Notes under the pieces: generated by a model
What the model was told of the DNA's origin: nothing
What the model saw: the letters and a program-made list of their open reading frames with translations, nothing else
Database searches by the model: none
In this document: positions 9,705 to 19,619 of the stretch, one piece after another
Numbering within the stretch: the first letter of the stretch is position 1
Layout: every line of letters begins with the position of its first letter
Position numbers and translations under genes: made by a program
Assembly: GCA_030068145.1 (NCBI GenBank)
Contig: JAPJBO010000005.1
Location: 806,001-870,000, forward strand
Length of the DNA stretch: 64,000 nt
Source of the DNA: Diplonema papillatum
Taxonomy: Eukaryota > Euglenozoa > Diplonemea > Diplonemida > Diplonemidae
Direction of reading: 5' to 3'

Positions 9705-10703
9705 ATGGCACTTACTCGGACTGATATCCTCGAGGATGAGGTCAACTGGGGCACTGTGCCCGTTTGCAAGCTACCGCGCTGCGCGGAGTTTGACGACGGG
9801 GAGTTTGACTGCGTGTTCCCCTCGTGCATCATCGCGCACCGGCCGGAGCAGTCGACGAGGTGCGCCACCTGTGGGTTCCTAGCCTCTCCGTCCTGCCTGA
9901 GCAAGAAGTTAGGGGCGGATGCCGCCGGTTTCTCCGCGGGTATAAAGGACGACGACTGGTCATGCCCAGTCTGTTGCTGCCTGGCCCACAGGAACGACCG
10001 CGCAGCCTACCCGATTCTTGAGGAGGCGGTAGAGTTTCCCCCCTTCCGCCGACAAGACGACGAGGAAAGTGTGGGTGCGGATGCCGTCCAGGCGGTCCTG
10101 GACAAATTGCCCGAAGGACCCTGGCGGGAACCGTTCGCCCACCTCCTTTCCGGGCTGCACAGGCAGCTTGCCGTTACCCAGGGCCAACTCCGCAAGGTGG
10201 AATCCGACGCGGCCCTGGCCCAGAAGGAAGCCGAAGAAGCGGAGCAGGCCGAGGTCGACACTCGGCGGGTGTTGACGTGGAAGCCGTTGCTGAAGTCGCC
10301 GGCTGGACGCCTGGCCCTCCGTAACCACGTCCAGAGGCGTTACGGCGAGGCGGCGGAGGTGAACGAGCAACTCGCCGCTCACCGCCACGAGCTCCGCAGC
10401 ACCTACGACGTGCTGTGGTCCTTGCTCCCCGAGGCCGTCCACCGTCCTGGGGTGATGCAGGCCATGCAGACAGCCGTGACCCGCATGGAATCGAACCGCC
10501 TGCGATTCAGGTCCGGCGGAAGCCCCGAGGCTTCGGTCCTCTATGAGGCCCGCTCGCGCAAGACCAAATACCACGACATGGATGAGCGCTGGGCTATTAA
10601 CTTGAACAACGCGCTTCTTCAAGTAAAGCCACAAAGCTCGCGGGAAGGAGCAAAAAAGGAAGTGGAGCGGGAGGGTCGTTCAAAGAGGACGAGAAGGGAG
10701 TGA
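9705..10703 (+). CDS. Zinc-finger/coiled-coil protein, gag-like (332 aa)
   Basis: ATG at 9705, TGA at 10701-10703. Residues 22-95 hold a Cys/His-rich module (CAEFDDGEFDC, CIIAH, CATC, DDDWSCPVC) resembling a PHD or RING-type fold. About residues 150-190 are Glu/Ala-rich and probably coiled coil. A conserved segment follows (DTRRVLTW...NHVQRRYG, about 185-225), and the tail is basic. A second, frame-broken copy lies at 12896-13768 with the same order of parts, and both are followed by a recombinase-like N-terminal domain. This fits a structural first ORF of a tyrosine-recombinase mobile element. A host chromatin reader is the alternative, but duplication together with the neighbour argues for a mobile origin. 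Confidence 0.6.
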   Translation: MALTRTDILEDEVNWGTVPVCKLPRCAEFDDGEFDCVFPSCIIAHRPEQSTRCATCGFLASPSCLSKKLGADAAGFSAGIKDDDWSCPVCCCLAHRNDRAAYPILEEAVEFPPFRRQDDEESVGADAVQAVLDKLPEGPWREPFAHLLSGLHRQLAVTQGQLRKVESDAALAQKEAEEAEQAEVDTRRVLTWKPLLKSPAGRLALRNHVQRRYGEAAEVNEQLAAHRHELRSTYDVLWSLLPEAVHRPGVMQAMQTAVTRMESNRLRFRSGGSPEASVLYEARSRKTKYHDMDERWAINLNNALLQVKPQSSREGAKKEVEREGRSKRTRRE

Positions 10704-11156
10704 CTAGGCTCACCTGCTCCGGTCTTCGAACGCCTCCCCCTCCCAGCTTCCAAGATCCGAAAATTAGATCGAGTCACCCCCAAGCAGGTCCCGGGCCTCC
10801 TACGGAGAGTGATGGACAGGGCCTCTGCTGCTCTGTCCAGTGCTCAAACCCGCAGCGATGCCTTCATCGCCCGGGTCAAGAGGAGCCACCCTCACCTGTC
10901 AGAAGACCTCGTCTTCCTGATGTGGCTCCAACTCAAGTTGGAACGGAAGGACATTGCTCCCGTGTCCGCCCGTCAGTATATGACGTACCGGAATATGCTG
11001 ACGGTCGATCCGGCGACCGCCTTCCGGAGGGCATTGGCCCGCGAACTAAAAGAGTTCGAACGGAGGGCCCAGGACTCCCGTGTCCTGGTCAACAACCAAC
11101 AGGTGTGGGGGGCTATAGCAAAAAAAAATTGTATGGGGTTAACATCGGGTATATGA
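10704..11156 (+). pseudogene. Tyrosine-recombinase-like N-terminal domain, truncated
   Basis: From about 10750 a frame different from the preceding gene reads as a helical protein; its first ATG is at 10809. The block FLMWLQLKLER...SARQYMTYRNML has the look of the N-terminal core-binding (SAM-like) domain of tyrosine recombinases, and a near-identical block recurs at about 13985-14080. The frame runs into unrelated sequence at about 11120 (an A run and then a satellite), so the catalytic domain is missing. Assignment rests on resemblance and on its position; moderate to low certainty. Confidence 0.45.
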
Positions 11157-11164
11157 AGCTACTT

Positions 11165-11375
11165 CTCTGAAAACGGGTATGTTACTCTCGTGTTACGCTG
11201 TTGTACAGCCAAATTGGGCATGTTACGCTCGTGTTAGGCTGTTTTTTAGCGAAAGTTATCATGTTACGCTCGTGTACAGCCTCATTTGTCATGTTACGCT
11301 CGTGTTACGCTGGTTTACAGCCAAATCGGGTATGTTACGATCGTGTTGCACTGGTTTACAGCCAACGACGGGCCA
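11165..11375. repeat. About 45-50 bp tandem repeat, GTTACGCTCGTGT family
   Basis: Five imperfect units contain ATGTTACGCTCGTGTTACGCT followed by a variable spacer such as GTTTACAGCCAAAT. The same core, in CACGCTCGTGTCACGCT form, builds the large palindromic satellite at 26.7-27.6 kb. Confidence 0.8.
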
Positions 11376-11394
11376 CGAGGCTACTACGGGTTTG

Positions 11395-11844
11395 CAGCCG
11401 AAGCCGTGGCCACAGGGCCCACAACCAACAGATCAGACGCCACCACCGAACGGTGAACGTGCAAAAGGGACGGACGGCGCCTGCTCCCAGCGGAAGCGCG
11501 GACGCGACGACGAGCAAGCAGCTGCCCGCAAGAAGCCGAAGCCGCAGCAGCCGCCTCTACCAGAGCGCACCCAAAAGTGGACAGCCCACAAACCCAACCG
11601 AAGCGCGAAGACGAGCAGGCTAGGGAATCGAGATCTCGGCCGCGGAAACAACCTGCGAGGGAGAAAAGGAAGCGCCGAATCATCTGATTCCTCGTCATCA
11701 AACTGCACATCGGATGTGAAGCGCGCACCGGAGGCACACAGTACGCGGGGAAAGAAGCGACCGAAGCACGACGCGTGCAAAGAGGTAGTCTGCAGCGGCT
11801 TGTGCAGTCTATCGTCACAGATTGTTGCTGCATAACAAGTTCAA

Positions 11845-11879
<35 letters not shown>

Positions 11880-11882
11880 CTT
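11395..11882 (+). repeat. Dispersed retroposon-like 3' end with (CTA)n tail
   Basis: This block and 59968-60450 are diverged direct copies over about 450 bp, and both end in (CTA)n. Within it, 11179-11835 is open and encodes a basic, NLS-rich C-terminus with a conserved run (SDVKRAPE...RGKKRPKHD) that is also readable at about 60295-60375 with frame breaks. The simplest reading is the 3' end of a retroelement whose tail is a CTA repeat. From 11883 to 12179 I see nothing beyond AT-rich unique sequence. Confidence 0.65.
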
Positions 11883-12179
11883 CTTCCAACATGAGCTTCT
11901 CAAACTGGTTACCATTTCGCCAATCCCAGGAAAAAGGAAAAGGCGTCTTTGCGACCAGTTTTATACCGCTTTAGGGATCCCTACCTCGAAATGTACAGGC
12001 CTATCGAGATCGGCTTCCAACAATTCAGCTGGCGCCCCCTAGTCCTGTATGTGGTACCTTTTTGTTTACTTCTCCTGTAGCGGCTGGAGTTTGAGCTGTG
12101 GAGGCTGTGTGGTACGTGGATCCTCCCTCGAACTGTTCACGAGCAAAATAAATTGTCCTCTCATTTTAGTATGTGAGGA

Positions 12180-12716
12180 ATGGCAGAGTTCTGTCAGGAT
12201 CTTGTGCAATCATCCGAATGTGCACGGCTCACTATTCGCACTGCAGGCCAAAAAGGGCCAGAGATCGAGATACGGGACGCCATCCAGGCAGACATGGAAA
12301 GTGGGGAGAACGGCATCAAGGTAAAGGGGTCACAAAAAACGTGCCTCTGCGGCCCGGGCAAAGGCAATTCCGGAAATGTCATGCATTTAAAAATAGGGTT
12401 TCAAAGAAATGCTGCAAGAACCTCGCAGAAGGTCAACCAGGCCGTCGTGGCAGAGTGGAAGACGCCACCGTGGGACACACAGCAGACCAACCCCGCGGAC
12501 TTGCTGGCCCAAAAGCATCAGAGGAAACCAGAGCAGGGAAGAATACCGAAGTCGCGTAGATCTGCGTTTAGACTGCGACGCAGACCTTTCGATCTACATC
12601 TAAATGACACCTCAACCACAATATTAACACAAGGTCATCGAGACGGTCAGCCACAGGGCAGAGCAGGGTTGTGGCACTGTGCTACCTCTGACTCAAGCTT
12701 TGCAAGCTGTCGTTGA
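12180..12716 (+). CDS. Hypothetical protein (178 aa)
   Basis: ATG at 12180 and TGA at 12714-12716. It has a moderately basic middle (RKPEQGRIPKSRRSAFRLRRR) and a CLCGPG motif near residue 55. It resembles no family I know and has no repeat partner in the window. Competing frames across the same stretch are also open, so coding status is uncertain. Confidence 0.3.
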   Translation: MAEFCQDLVQSSECARLTIRTAGQKGPEIEIRDAIQADMESGENGIKVKGSQKTCLCGPGKGNSGNVMHLKIGFQRNAARTSQKVNQAVVAEWKTPPWDTQQTNPADLLAQKHQRKPEQGRIPKSRRSAFRLRRRPFDLHLNDTSTTILTQGHRDGQPQGRAGLWHCATSDSSFASCR

Positions 12717-12895
12717 CTGTCACGTTCCTGAACTCGGAGCGGCCTTTTTCCTTTTCCTTTTTTTTGCGATAACCAGTAACCACCTTAGTGAGCATACTTG
12801 TTACAGCTAAAAACCTGGCAGCTGTTTAACCTGAACGCGTACAGGTCAAATCGCACAAACAAAAAAATGGTGCGCTCGTAAACATATTTACTAAA

Positions 12896-13768
12896 ATGTC
12901 CGTGGACCTGAAGACGTTCGACTGGGCTCCGGTGCCCATCCTCATCGCACCTGAAGGATGGTTGCCTGCTGACGAGGACGTCGACTGCTGCATGGATTGC
13001 GGCCGAGTCCACGTCAAAGGCGCGTTCTGCGCCCGCTGCGGAAAGAGGGGTAACGAGACCTGCTTGAAAGCCAGCTTGCCTAAAGAGGTGGCTGTGCGAG
13101 TCGTCGAAGGGTTGGCGGAGGACGGCTGGATTTGTCCAGCTTGTCTGGTGTCAATACACCAAACGGGCGCTAACCTACAAGAGGAAAGAAAAAGAAACCC
13201 GAGGATCATGATCCTGCCAAGTTTCCCGCCCCGGGGCCTGACGCCCTGTTTGCTGCCCTCGAGGAGGGACCTGTCAAGACGGCGGTTCTCGCCTTGGCCG
13301 AGCAAGTCCGCCTGTTGGAGCCCGCCGTGCCCTCGGACCCCATCGACCCTCGCCGAGTCATTACTTGGTTGGGTTACTTAGCTACTCCACAAGAGAGGCA
13401 GCTAGTGCTTACGGAGGTGAAGCAGCGGTACGGGTATAGCGAGATACCGATCCAAAGTCCGCACGAGAAGGCCACTGCTATGGACCATGAACGCCGAGTC
13501 CACTTTAGCACCTTGGGCCCTGCTCGGTATAGCCGATGGTTCTCCCACTGTGCTCCGGGTCTTGCACCAGTTGGTGGTACGCCTCGAAGGGCTGCGGCTG
13601 CGGGCCTCACACGGGTTAGAGCACCAGTGGCGTGGGAAACATGCTTTGCCCCTATGGAGCACGAACTTTTCTCGAGGACGGCTTTAGTCCTAGGAAACAA
13701 GCTACTCGCGGAGCTCGCAAAAAAGGAGAGCAGGGAGAGGCTTCCTCCCGCCAAGAGGCCGAGGAATT
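12896..13768 (+). pseudogene. Second zinc-finger/coiled-coil (gag-like) copy, frameshifted
   Basis: The ATG at 12896 opens a Cys-rich module (CCMDC, CARC, EDGWICPAC) equivalent to that of 9705-10703. The frame breaks in an A-rich stretch near 13190. The next frame then carries DPRRVITW...VKQRYG, matching the first copy. Two more frame changes near 13490-13680 are needed to follow the homology to the basic terminus ending AKRPRN. The leader CACAAACAAAAAAATGG resembles the leader of the first copy. This is a decayed paralogue of that gene. Confidence 0.6.
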
Positions 13769-13799
13769 GAACCGCGGAGGGCGGTTCGGCACTCCCAGA

Positions 13800-14088
13800 A
13801 GGCCTCTGGAAGGAAGCGATGGTCGAGGCCCGACCTCGCAAACAGGATTTTGCCGCAACCGATCTTGAACCTTCTACAGACGATGCGGAGGTGCTACAAG
13901 AGCACCCCCGTCATGCTGTCTGTGATGAGTCGTTAGCAGAGGTACGCCGACGCAGGCTCGCTGCTTCGATCCCACTCTGTCGGACGAAGCGGCCTTCTTG
14001 ATGTGGGTGAACCGCAAGCTGGCCTCGGGCCAAATCAAGGCCGACTCCGCCCTGCAGTACACGACGTACTTCCGGATGTCCCGAGGCA
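13800..14088 (+). pseudogene. Second recombinase-like N-terminal domain, truncated
   Basis: Around 13985-14080 the frame reads EAAFLMWVNRKLASGQIKAD and then ALQYTTYFRMSRG, matching the block at 10.9-11.0 kb both in sequence and in its position after the zinc-finger gene. It is interrupted upstream by stops, and at 14088 it runs directly into a dispersed repeat, so the rest of the gene is lost. Confidence 0.45.
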
Positions 14089-14292
14089 CCCGAAAAAATG
14101 GAGTCCTGGAGGTCGGGGGTTTTTTTTTCTCTGCATCCGGGAGGGGGTCAGATACTGATCACTGAGCTAGCTGGCAGCTTGCCCATAATCACGCATCCCA
14201 GAACTACTCGAAAACCAAAAGACTTCCCAAAAAGACCTCGAAGACAATTTCCAGACGGCTGCTTTTCGCACCGAAAAATCGCAAAAAAAAAA
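14088..14292. repeat. 205-bp dispersed repeat, second copy at 63.4 kb
   Basis: It starts GCACCCGAAAAAATGG and ends in the A-rich GAAAAATCGCAAAAAA. The copy at about 63358-63560 is in the same orientation, with around ten differences. It is non-coding as far as I can see. Here it truncates the recombinase-like gene. Confidence 0.85.
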
Positions 14293-14304
14293 AGAAAAGT
14301 TCGG

Positions 14305-14376
14305 ACGAAAGGAATCGAACCGCGGCCTATGGGGAGCGGTTGTGGGGTGCGGAAACCGTTAGGCTATGTTGCCAAA
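14305..14376 (-). other. tRNA-like sequence with A and B boxes
   Basis: On the minus strand TAGCCTAACGG (14366-14356) matches an A box and GGTTCGATTCC (14321-14311) matches a B box, about 34 bases apart as in tRNA genes. The acceptor and T stems do not pair properly, so it is not an intact tRNA. It may be a tRNA pseudogene or the head of a tRNA-derived SINE. From about 14400 to 15300 I see no gene; a 30-bp direct repeat (CACTGTGCTGGC...GGGGGGTGTCGCT) lies at 14815-14845 and 15147-15177. Confidence 0.3.
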
Positions 14377-15319
14377 CTTCGGGCCTTTTTTTTTTTTTTT
14401 TGCATGAGGCACCCGCAAGTGTCCTCGCAGGTAGGGGCGTTACTGGGCCCGCTTTGTGCCGGAAGGCACGCCACGCGCTTGTTTTCCTTTTGTGTCGCAG
14501 GGGTCGAGGTGTGTTGGAAGAGGGCGGGTTGCTTTCCCTGGAGGGTGGGTGTAGAAAGTGCTTTGGTATAGGCATCACGCGGAGACCCCCGTTTCGGCCC
14601 GTTAGGCAAGTTACGCATCCCCCCACACGCCGGGCACTCGTCAGACGAGCTACGTGCAGGGGGTTCTGACCTTGTGAAGGTGCAGATTGACCTGACACTC
14701 GGGACCGACAATGAAATGTCGGTTGCGCGTCCTTCGTGTCAGGCAGGGTCTCCGAGGGCTGAAACTGCGGGGGAGAGAAAAAGCGTCCTTTTTCGTCGAA
14801 TCCAAATCCCGTGGTACACTGTGCTGGCTTAGGGGGGTGTCGCTACTCACCCTGTCATCTGACATGCTGCCAAGAAAATGCTGCGCCTGGAACGCGGTGC
14901 CGTTGTGTGCGTGACAGAGAGGAAAAGTGTGTGGTGTGGGGGCAATCCTTTTGAAGCGGACAACATGTCTCGCCCTGGGTCTGGGGTGCTTTACTTCTCT
15001 GAGCAAAAGAGAGTGCCTGCGCTCTGGGAGCCTGGGGGAGGACTCTGGCCCAGGGGTTTGGTGAGTGTTGTGTTTGGCTGAAGGGGCTCCTTTCTAATCT
15101 TCTTGAGTCTGCTACGTCAGGCACGACGCCGTGGCTCCAAGGTTCGCACTGTGCTGGCATAGGGGGGGTGTCGCTGGCCTGTTCTGTTCTGTTCTGTAGG
15201 GCGGAACGAAGCCCGGGCAAGACGAGGCTAGACGGTCTCTAACGGGCAAGCGTACAGTGGTTCTTTGTGCCACCATTTACTCCGTTGTGTTGTTTGCGAT
15301 GGAGTGATGACTACTACTT

Positions 15320-15475
15320 GTTCGTTTAACGGTTTTTTGTTTCACGTAAATTGTTTTTCCTTCTGGCAACGGTTCTTGGTTCTCGTTATTGGGTTCGCTT
15401 TCTGGTAATGGTTTTCGGTTTACGTAAATTGGTTCACTTTCTGGTAACGGTTTTCGGTTCACGTAAAAGTTTGAG
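15320..15475. repeat. Short tandem repeat (about 20/42 bp)
   Basis: Iterations of TTCTGGTAACGGTTTTCGGTT with interspersed CACGTAAA. Read on the minus strand it would encode 14-residue repeats around RKPLPESEP, but no larger gene supports this. 15480-15905 holds nothing I can name. Confidence 0.6.
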
Positions 15476-15909
15476 GTCCTACTCCAAGTCCGAGGGCGTG
15501 GTCGGGGCGTGCAGCTTTCATGTTTCAATGCTGTCTCCTCCGAGCCGTACCTTCTCGGGTGAGCATCGGACCTCAGTCTTGTATGCGATGATAGCGATGG
15601 TTGCGTAAATATGATTCATGTTCTCTTCTGCTCTCGTTCGCCATTTGTTTCGCTTCGCTTTGCCTTCGTTTCGTCGCTCTTCGAGGTTGCTTCGACGTCG
15701 GGGGTCGGCCGTCACGCAGTCACGGTCGTGACTGTTCCTCGGACGCGCTCTCGTGGGCCGGGGGGGTTATCGCACCGACGGACGAGGCGGGGCCCGGTAT
15801 GCGGTGGTTGAGTCGGGGCCGAGACCGATTACGGGCGTGCAAAACCGCTGGCCTCGGGTTCGCGTGTTTGTGTCGCGGTTCTCGTGGCGGGTGGGCGGTA
15901 TTCGGTGGG

Positions 15910-17815
15910 CTACTCGTCGGGTGTGGTCGGCACGAGTATCCGGTACTCCTCCAGCAGTCCGGTCCCTTGCAGGTACTCGAGTGCCGTCTCCGGGTGTTCG
16001 AACAGCAATCTCCACAGCTGTTCGTGTCTCGGTACCCACACCGGTTGGCCACCCTCCCGCCGTAACGGGGAGGCCACTTCCCACATCATGTCACGCTTCC
16101 CTTGCGTCCCCTCATGGCCGCAGTCCAAGAAAAGGTGCGAGACCGGGCACTCGGCTACCTCTCCGCAATGCGGGCAGGGATGACGCGGATCGCCACGTTC
16201 GCTCGGGTTGCCGGGAACTCTATCGTCGGCGGCGACGCGTCTGGTTTTCCGGGGCGCTTGAACAGTATCGCCTCCGTCTTTGCGTGCGATAGCTGCATCA
16301 GCGCCTCGTCCGACCACTACTTTTCCATCGCCTGTATTATCAGACGCACGTTCTTCGCCATCTCCGCCATCGTTTTGCCCGTCGCTACTACGCCTACGTC
16401 TTCGGCGAAGAGCGAGGCCGTTGAGTCCTTCAGCTTCGCCAGGTCGTCCCCGAGGTCGTCGATGTACAGCAGGAACAGTACTGGTCCCAGTACAGACCCT
16501 TGCGGAACACCGCCCTCAAGTTCCGCCGAGGCGCCGTACTCACCGTCCACTCGGAAGATCGCGTTTCTGCCCTTGAGGAAGGACTCCACCCATCGAATGA
16601 GCTTCAGCGGGAGGCCCCGCTCTACCATTCGTTTCTTCAGGCGCGCGTGGTCGACTGTGTCGAAAGCGCGCGCCAGGTCGAAGACGAGTAGGCACGTGTA
16701 CCGGCCTTTCCTTCGGTTCCGGTCGATTGCCGCCGTTACGGTGTACAGCTGCTCCTCCGTGCCTCTCCCTATCCGGAAGCCCCCCTGGTTCGGCGTGAAC
16801 GCGCGGACCGAGGAGTCTCCTTCGATGAGGAATGTGAGGCGGTCCTTGATAATGGTCTCCATTATCTTCGATGCAATGCTCGTGAGCGAAATCGGCCGGT
16901 AGCCCGATGGCTCCGAGCGGTCTTTGCCCGGCTTCGGGAGCGGTGTCACGTGTGCCTGTCGCCACTGGGAGGGAACACTTGCGTTGTTCCAAGATGCGTT
17001 GCATAGGTCTAGTACGCGGAGCCGCATCCCTTCGCCCAGGTGTTTGTAGGCCATGTGGCACAGCCCCTCCGGGTCCAGGCTCGTCTTCTTCTTCAGCTTC
17101 TCGATGGCTCTGTTCACCTCCTGCAAGGTGATCGGCGTATCGGCTTCGGACTGCGCGCTCAGCTGTGCGCCATCGGCGGCTTCCGCGGGCCGATTCTAGG
17201 GGGCTCCCTGGGTCAAGTCCGGGCCTGTCACGCTGCGTCCCGATTTCTTGCAGACGGTCGCAAGGTGTCTCACGAGAACGTTCGCCTTCTCTTTCGAGTC
17301 CGTGATGGCGACTCCCTCATGCTTCAATGGGGGGAGCGTGTGCTTCGATTTCTTCCCATCCAGCTGCCGCACTAGCCGGAACATGAGGCCTAGATCCGTC
17401 CTGTGGTCGATCGTGCTGACCAGTCGGTCCCAGTAGTCCGCCTTCGCCTCTGTCGCGGCTTTCGTGAACGCCTGTTTCGCCTCCGTGTACGCCTTCCCCG
17501 TTTCTTCGTTGTCTTCCTTCTGCATCCGTTTGAATGCAATGTCTTTCCGGCGTGAGAGAGGAGTCAGCGTTTTCGTCCACCACGGTTTCGGTGGTTTGTT
17601 GCCCGACGCCTTCGGGACGTACCGACTGATGGCCCCTTTCATCCGGTTAGAAATGGCGTCGGCGAGGCGCTGTGGGCTTTTCTTATATTGTTCGTACTCG
17701 GTCTGGGACCAGGTTGTCTTTTTCGAGGTATTTGGACATCCCTTTCCAGTCGGCACGGCTCCAGGCGTAGCGCGGTCGGATCTGTTCCCTCTTGTGCTCG
17801 TATCCGGGCCATTTT
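15910..17815 (-). pseudogene. Decayed LINE (pre-RT linker, RT, 3' zinc finger)
   Basis: Reading from 17815 down: a linker typical of LINE ORF2 (ADYWDRLVS...), then RT blocks at 17126-16317 including GYRPISL, LARAFDTVDH (first catalytic Asp) and GVPQGSVLGP, and the catalytic box as FAED instead of FADD. TAG stops interrupt the reading frame at 17194-17196 and 16317, and the same frame continues sensibly after each. A frameshift near 17740 and a deletion near 16200 join the RT to the CPHCGE...HLFLDC finger. No endonuclease is present; the copy is truncated next to a T run at 17812. The RT type recalls the Jockey/CR1 group and is clearly different from the OTU LINEs at 42-57 kb. Confidence 0.75.
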
Positions 17816-18005
17816 TTTTTTTTGTAGGAAAAGAAACTTGTTTCTTTGAAGACTAATAATCTCTATCGTTCTCTTCTTCCGATTTCTCGCCGAGGTCGCC
17901 CTGCATCGCAGCATCTGCCATTCAAACGCTCTTAACGATGGGACGCGCTCAGGTCAGCAGCATAAGCAGGGCAGAATGAACTAACCTTTGGTGCCCCTTT
18001 CATTT

Positions 18006-19332
18006 TCAGTGCCGAGTCGTCCCGCGAACTCTCCAAGCGAGACACCTCTGTGTAGGACGGCTATTTGTGCCTCGCTCTGCGGAGCGGATTCCATTCGGTA
18101 ACGGATGCCTCTGCGGAGGCGGTGGCTCAGCGGAGCAGGTTTCCTCTTGAAAAGGGTGCTTCTGCGGAGGCGGGCGCTCTCTGGCGCGTTTTCCCTCTGG
18201 CAAGGGGTACCTCCGCGGAGGCGGTTGCTCTGCGGAGCACGTTCCCTCTGACAAAGGGTGCCTCTGCGGAGGCGGTCGTTCTGCGGAACAAGCTAGAACA
18301 CTGGCGCATGCAGATGCGCGGACAGTCCTTCTGTCCGTCGGTGGTCTGGTCACGCAACCCCAAAGATAACGCCTCAGCGTTGTCACCGATGCGTGCCTCG
18401 CAAGGAGCAAAAGCTCCTCCCAATCGGCACCGCCCCTCGCCAGGTGCTGTAGAGCACCCCTCTTCCAGCTGTGACCGGAGCAAGCCGGAACACCGCTTTT
18501 TGCCGCCCGCAGCAAAGTCTGTGTGGTTGCGTAGCCAAACGTCCCGCCGTGCGCCAACCACCTCCTCACCTTCGCAGCCAGGTTCAGAGGGAGCTTGTAC
18601 GTTACCTCCGACTCGTGTAGCCGAAGACTCGCCTCTTTCGACGTCCACCAGGTGATTCGGATTACACCCGGGGCCTGCATCGAAACATCCCCCGGCCTCA
18701 GCGTACAACTCCAAAGGAGTATCGCCGCGGCCGCGAGTTCCTCGTCTCCCGAGACGACGTCGAGGATGCTCCGTGCTTCTTCCAAACGCAGTGGGTGTGC
18801 GTGACTCGGCGTCTCTCTCCTTTCCAAACGGCGTTTCAGGATGGCCCTCTTCGTCGTCGCCAGATCCGCCGGTGGGACACCCCATCTCAATCCGAGTACG
18901 CTCACGTACTGTTCCACCGACACAGTGCGCATCTTCCCGGTCCTTGGGCGGCCCCGCTTGCCTGCCTCTCGCGCCGTGTAGCGAGCAAGCTGGGCCTCGC
19001 CCATTCCGTCTAGCATAGCCGCCGCGAACGCTCTGATCCGTAGGGATGCCGGTGCCGCACTCGTCTTCAAACGCGTCGAAAATGGTACCCGCTCGATCAG
19101 CCCCCAGCCCTGGCAGCAGCGCTTCGGGACGCAGGGGTGCTGGCCTGCTTCGTTTCGCTCGCGGTTCCTCTGGGTCCTCCAGCGCTCTTCCCCGCTGCTG
19201 CTGCTCCCTCAGCCGCTCTTCAGCTTCCCTCAGCTTATCCTCGCGCTCTTTAAGGACCGCTCCAGCTCCTCCATCTTCTTCTCCCGTTCCAGAAGCTCAT
19301 CCCCGTTTCTCGCCTGCGCCTTCGGGGGCATA
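18006..19332 (-). CDS. Tyrosine recombinase, probably frame-broken at its N-terminus
   Basis: The 18006-19070 frame shows the tyrosine-recombinase signature in order: LRPGDV (box I Arg), HSWKRG (H-x-x-R) and ARHASVTTLRRYLWG with the candidate nucleophile Tyr. Its N-terminal core-binding part begins around the ATG at 19016. A coiled-coil segment (ELLEREKKMEELERSL...) starts at the ATG at 19332 in another frame, and two frame changes are needed to join it, so the gene may be decayed. After the Tyr comes a tail of about five 17-residue repeats (PPPQRHPL type) coded by 51-bp DNA repeats. This suggests a Crypton- or DIRS-type integrase, which would cut and rejoin DNA through a 3'-phosphotyrosine intermediate. 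The flanks 17816-18005 and 19333-19619 show nothing else. Confidence 0.65.
18065..18300. repeat. 51-bp tandem repeat inside the recombinase gene
   Basis: Units begin near 18106, 18157, 18208 and 18259, each containing CTCTGCGGAGGCGG-like sequence, with a degenerate fifth unit at 18070. The exact multiple of three keeps the recombinase tail in frame. Confidence 0.85.
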
Positions 19333-19619
19333 TTTCTTTGGGAATGTGAAGCTTTTTCTGACCTGCGGGTCAGTGGCGCCAAAAACCGGAAAGGGAGAAG
19401 GCGTGTGTTTAGGTGTTCACCTATATTTTGTTGTTGGGAGAATAGGACAAAGCGAAAACAGACTGCGTGTTTTTTCTCACCGAAAAATAATAAAATCCTC
19501 ACTCCTATGCTTGTGTCTGTCACTCTCGTCCACCGCTCCTGCTCTGCTTGCCGCGCGCCGTATGGTTGGAGTAGAAGGTGAAGCCAGAAAGCTGCTAATC
19601 TTGCTGCTGACCACATGAA

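Noticed and set aside
16102..16902. Long plus-strand ORF over 16.1-16.9 kb
   Set aside because: It is the antisense shadow of LINE RT motifs that read correctly on the minus strand.
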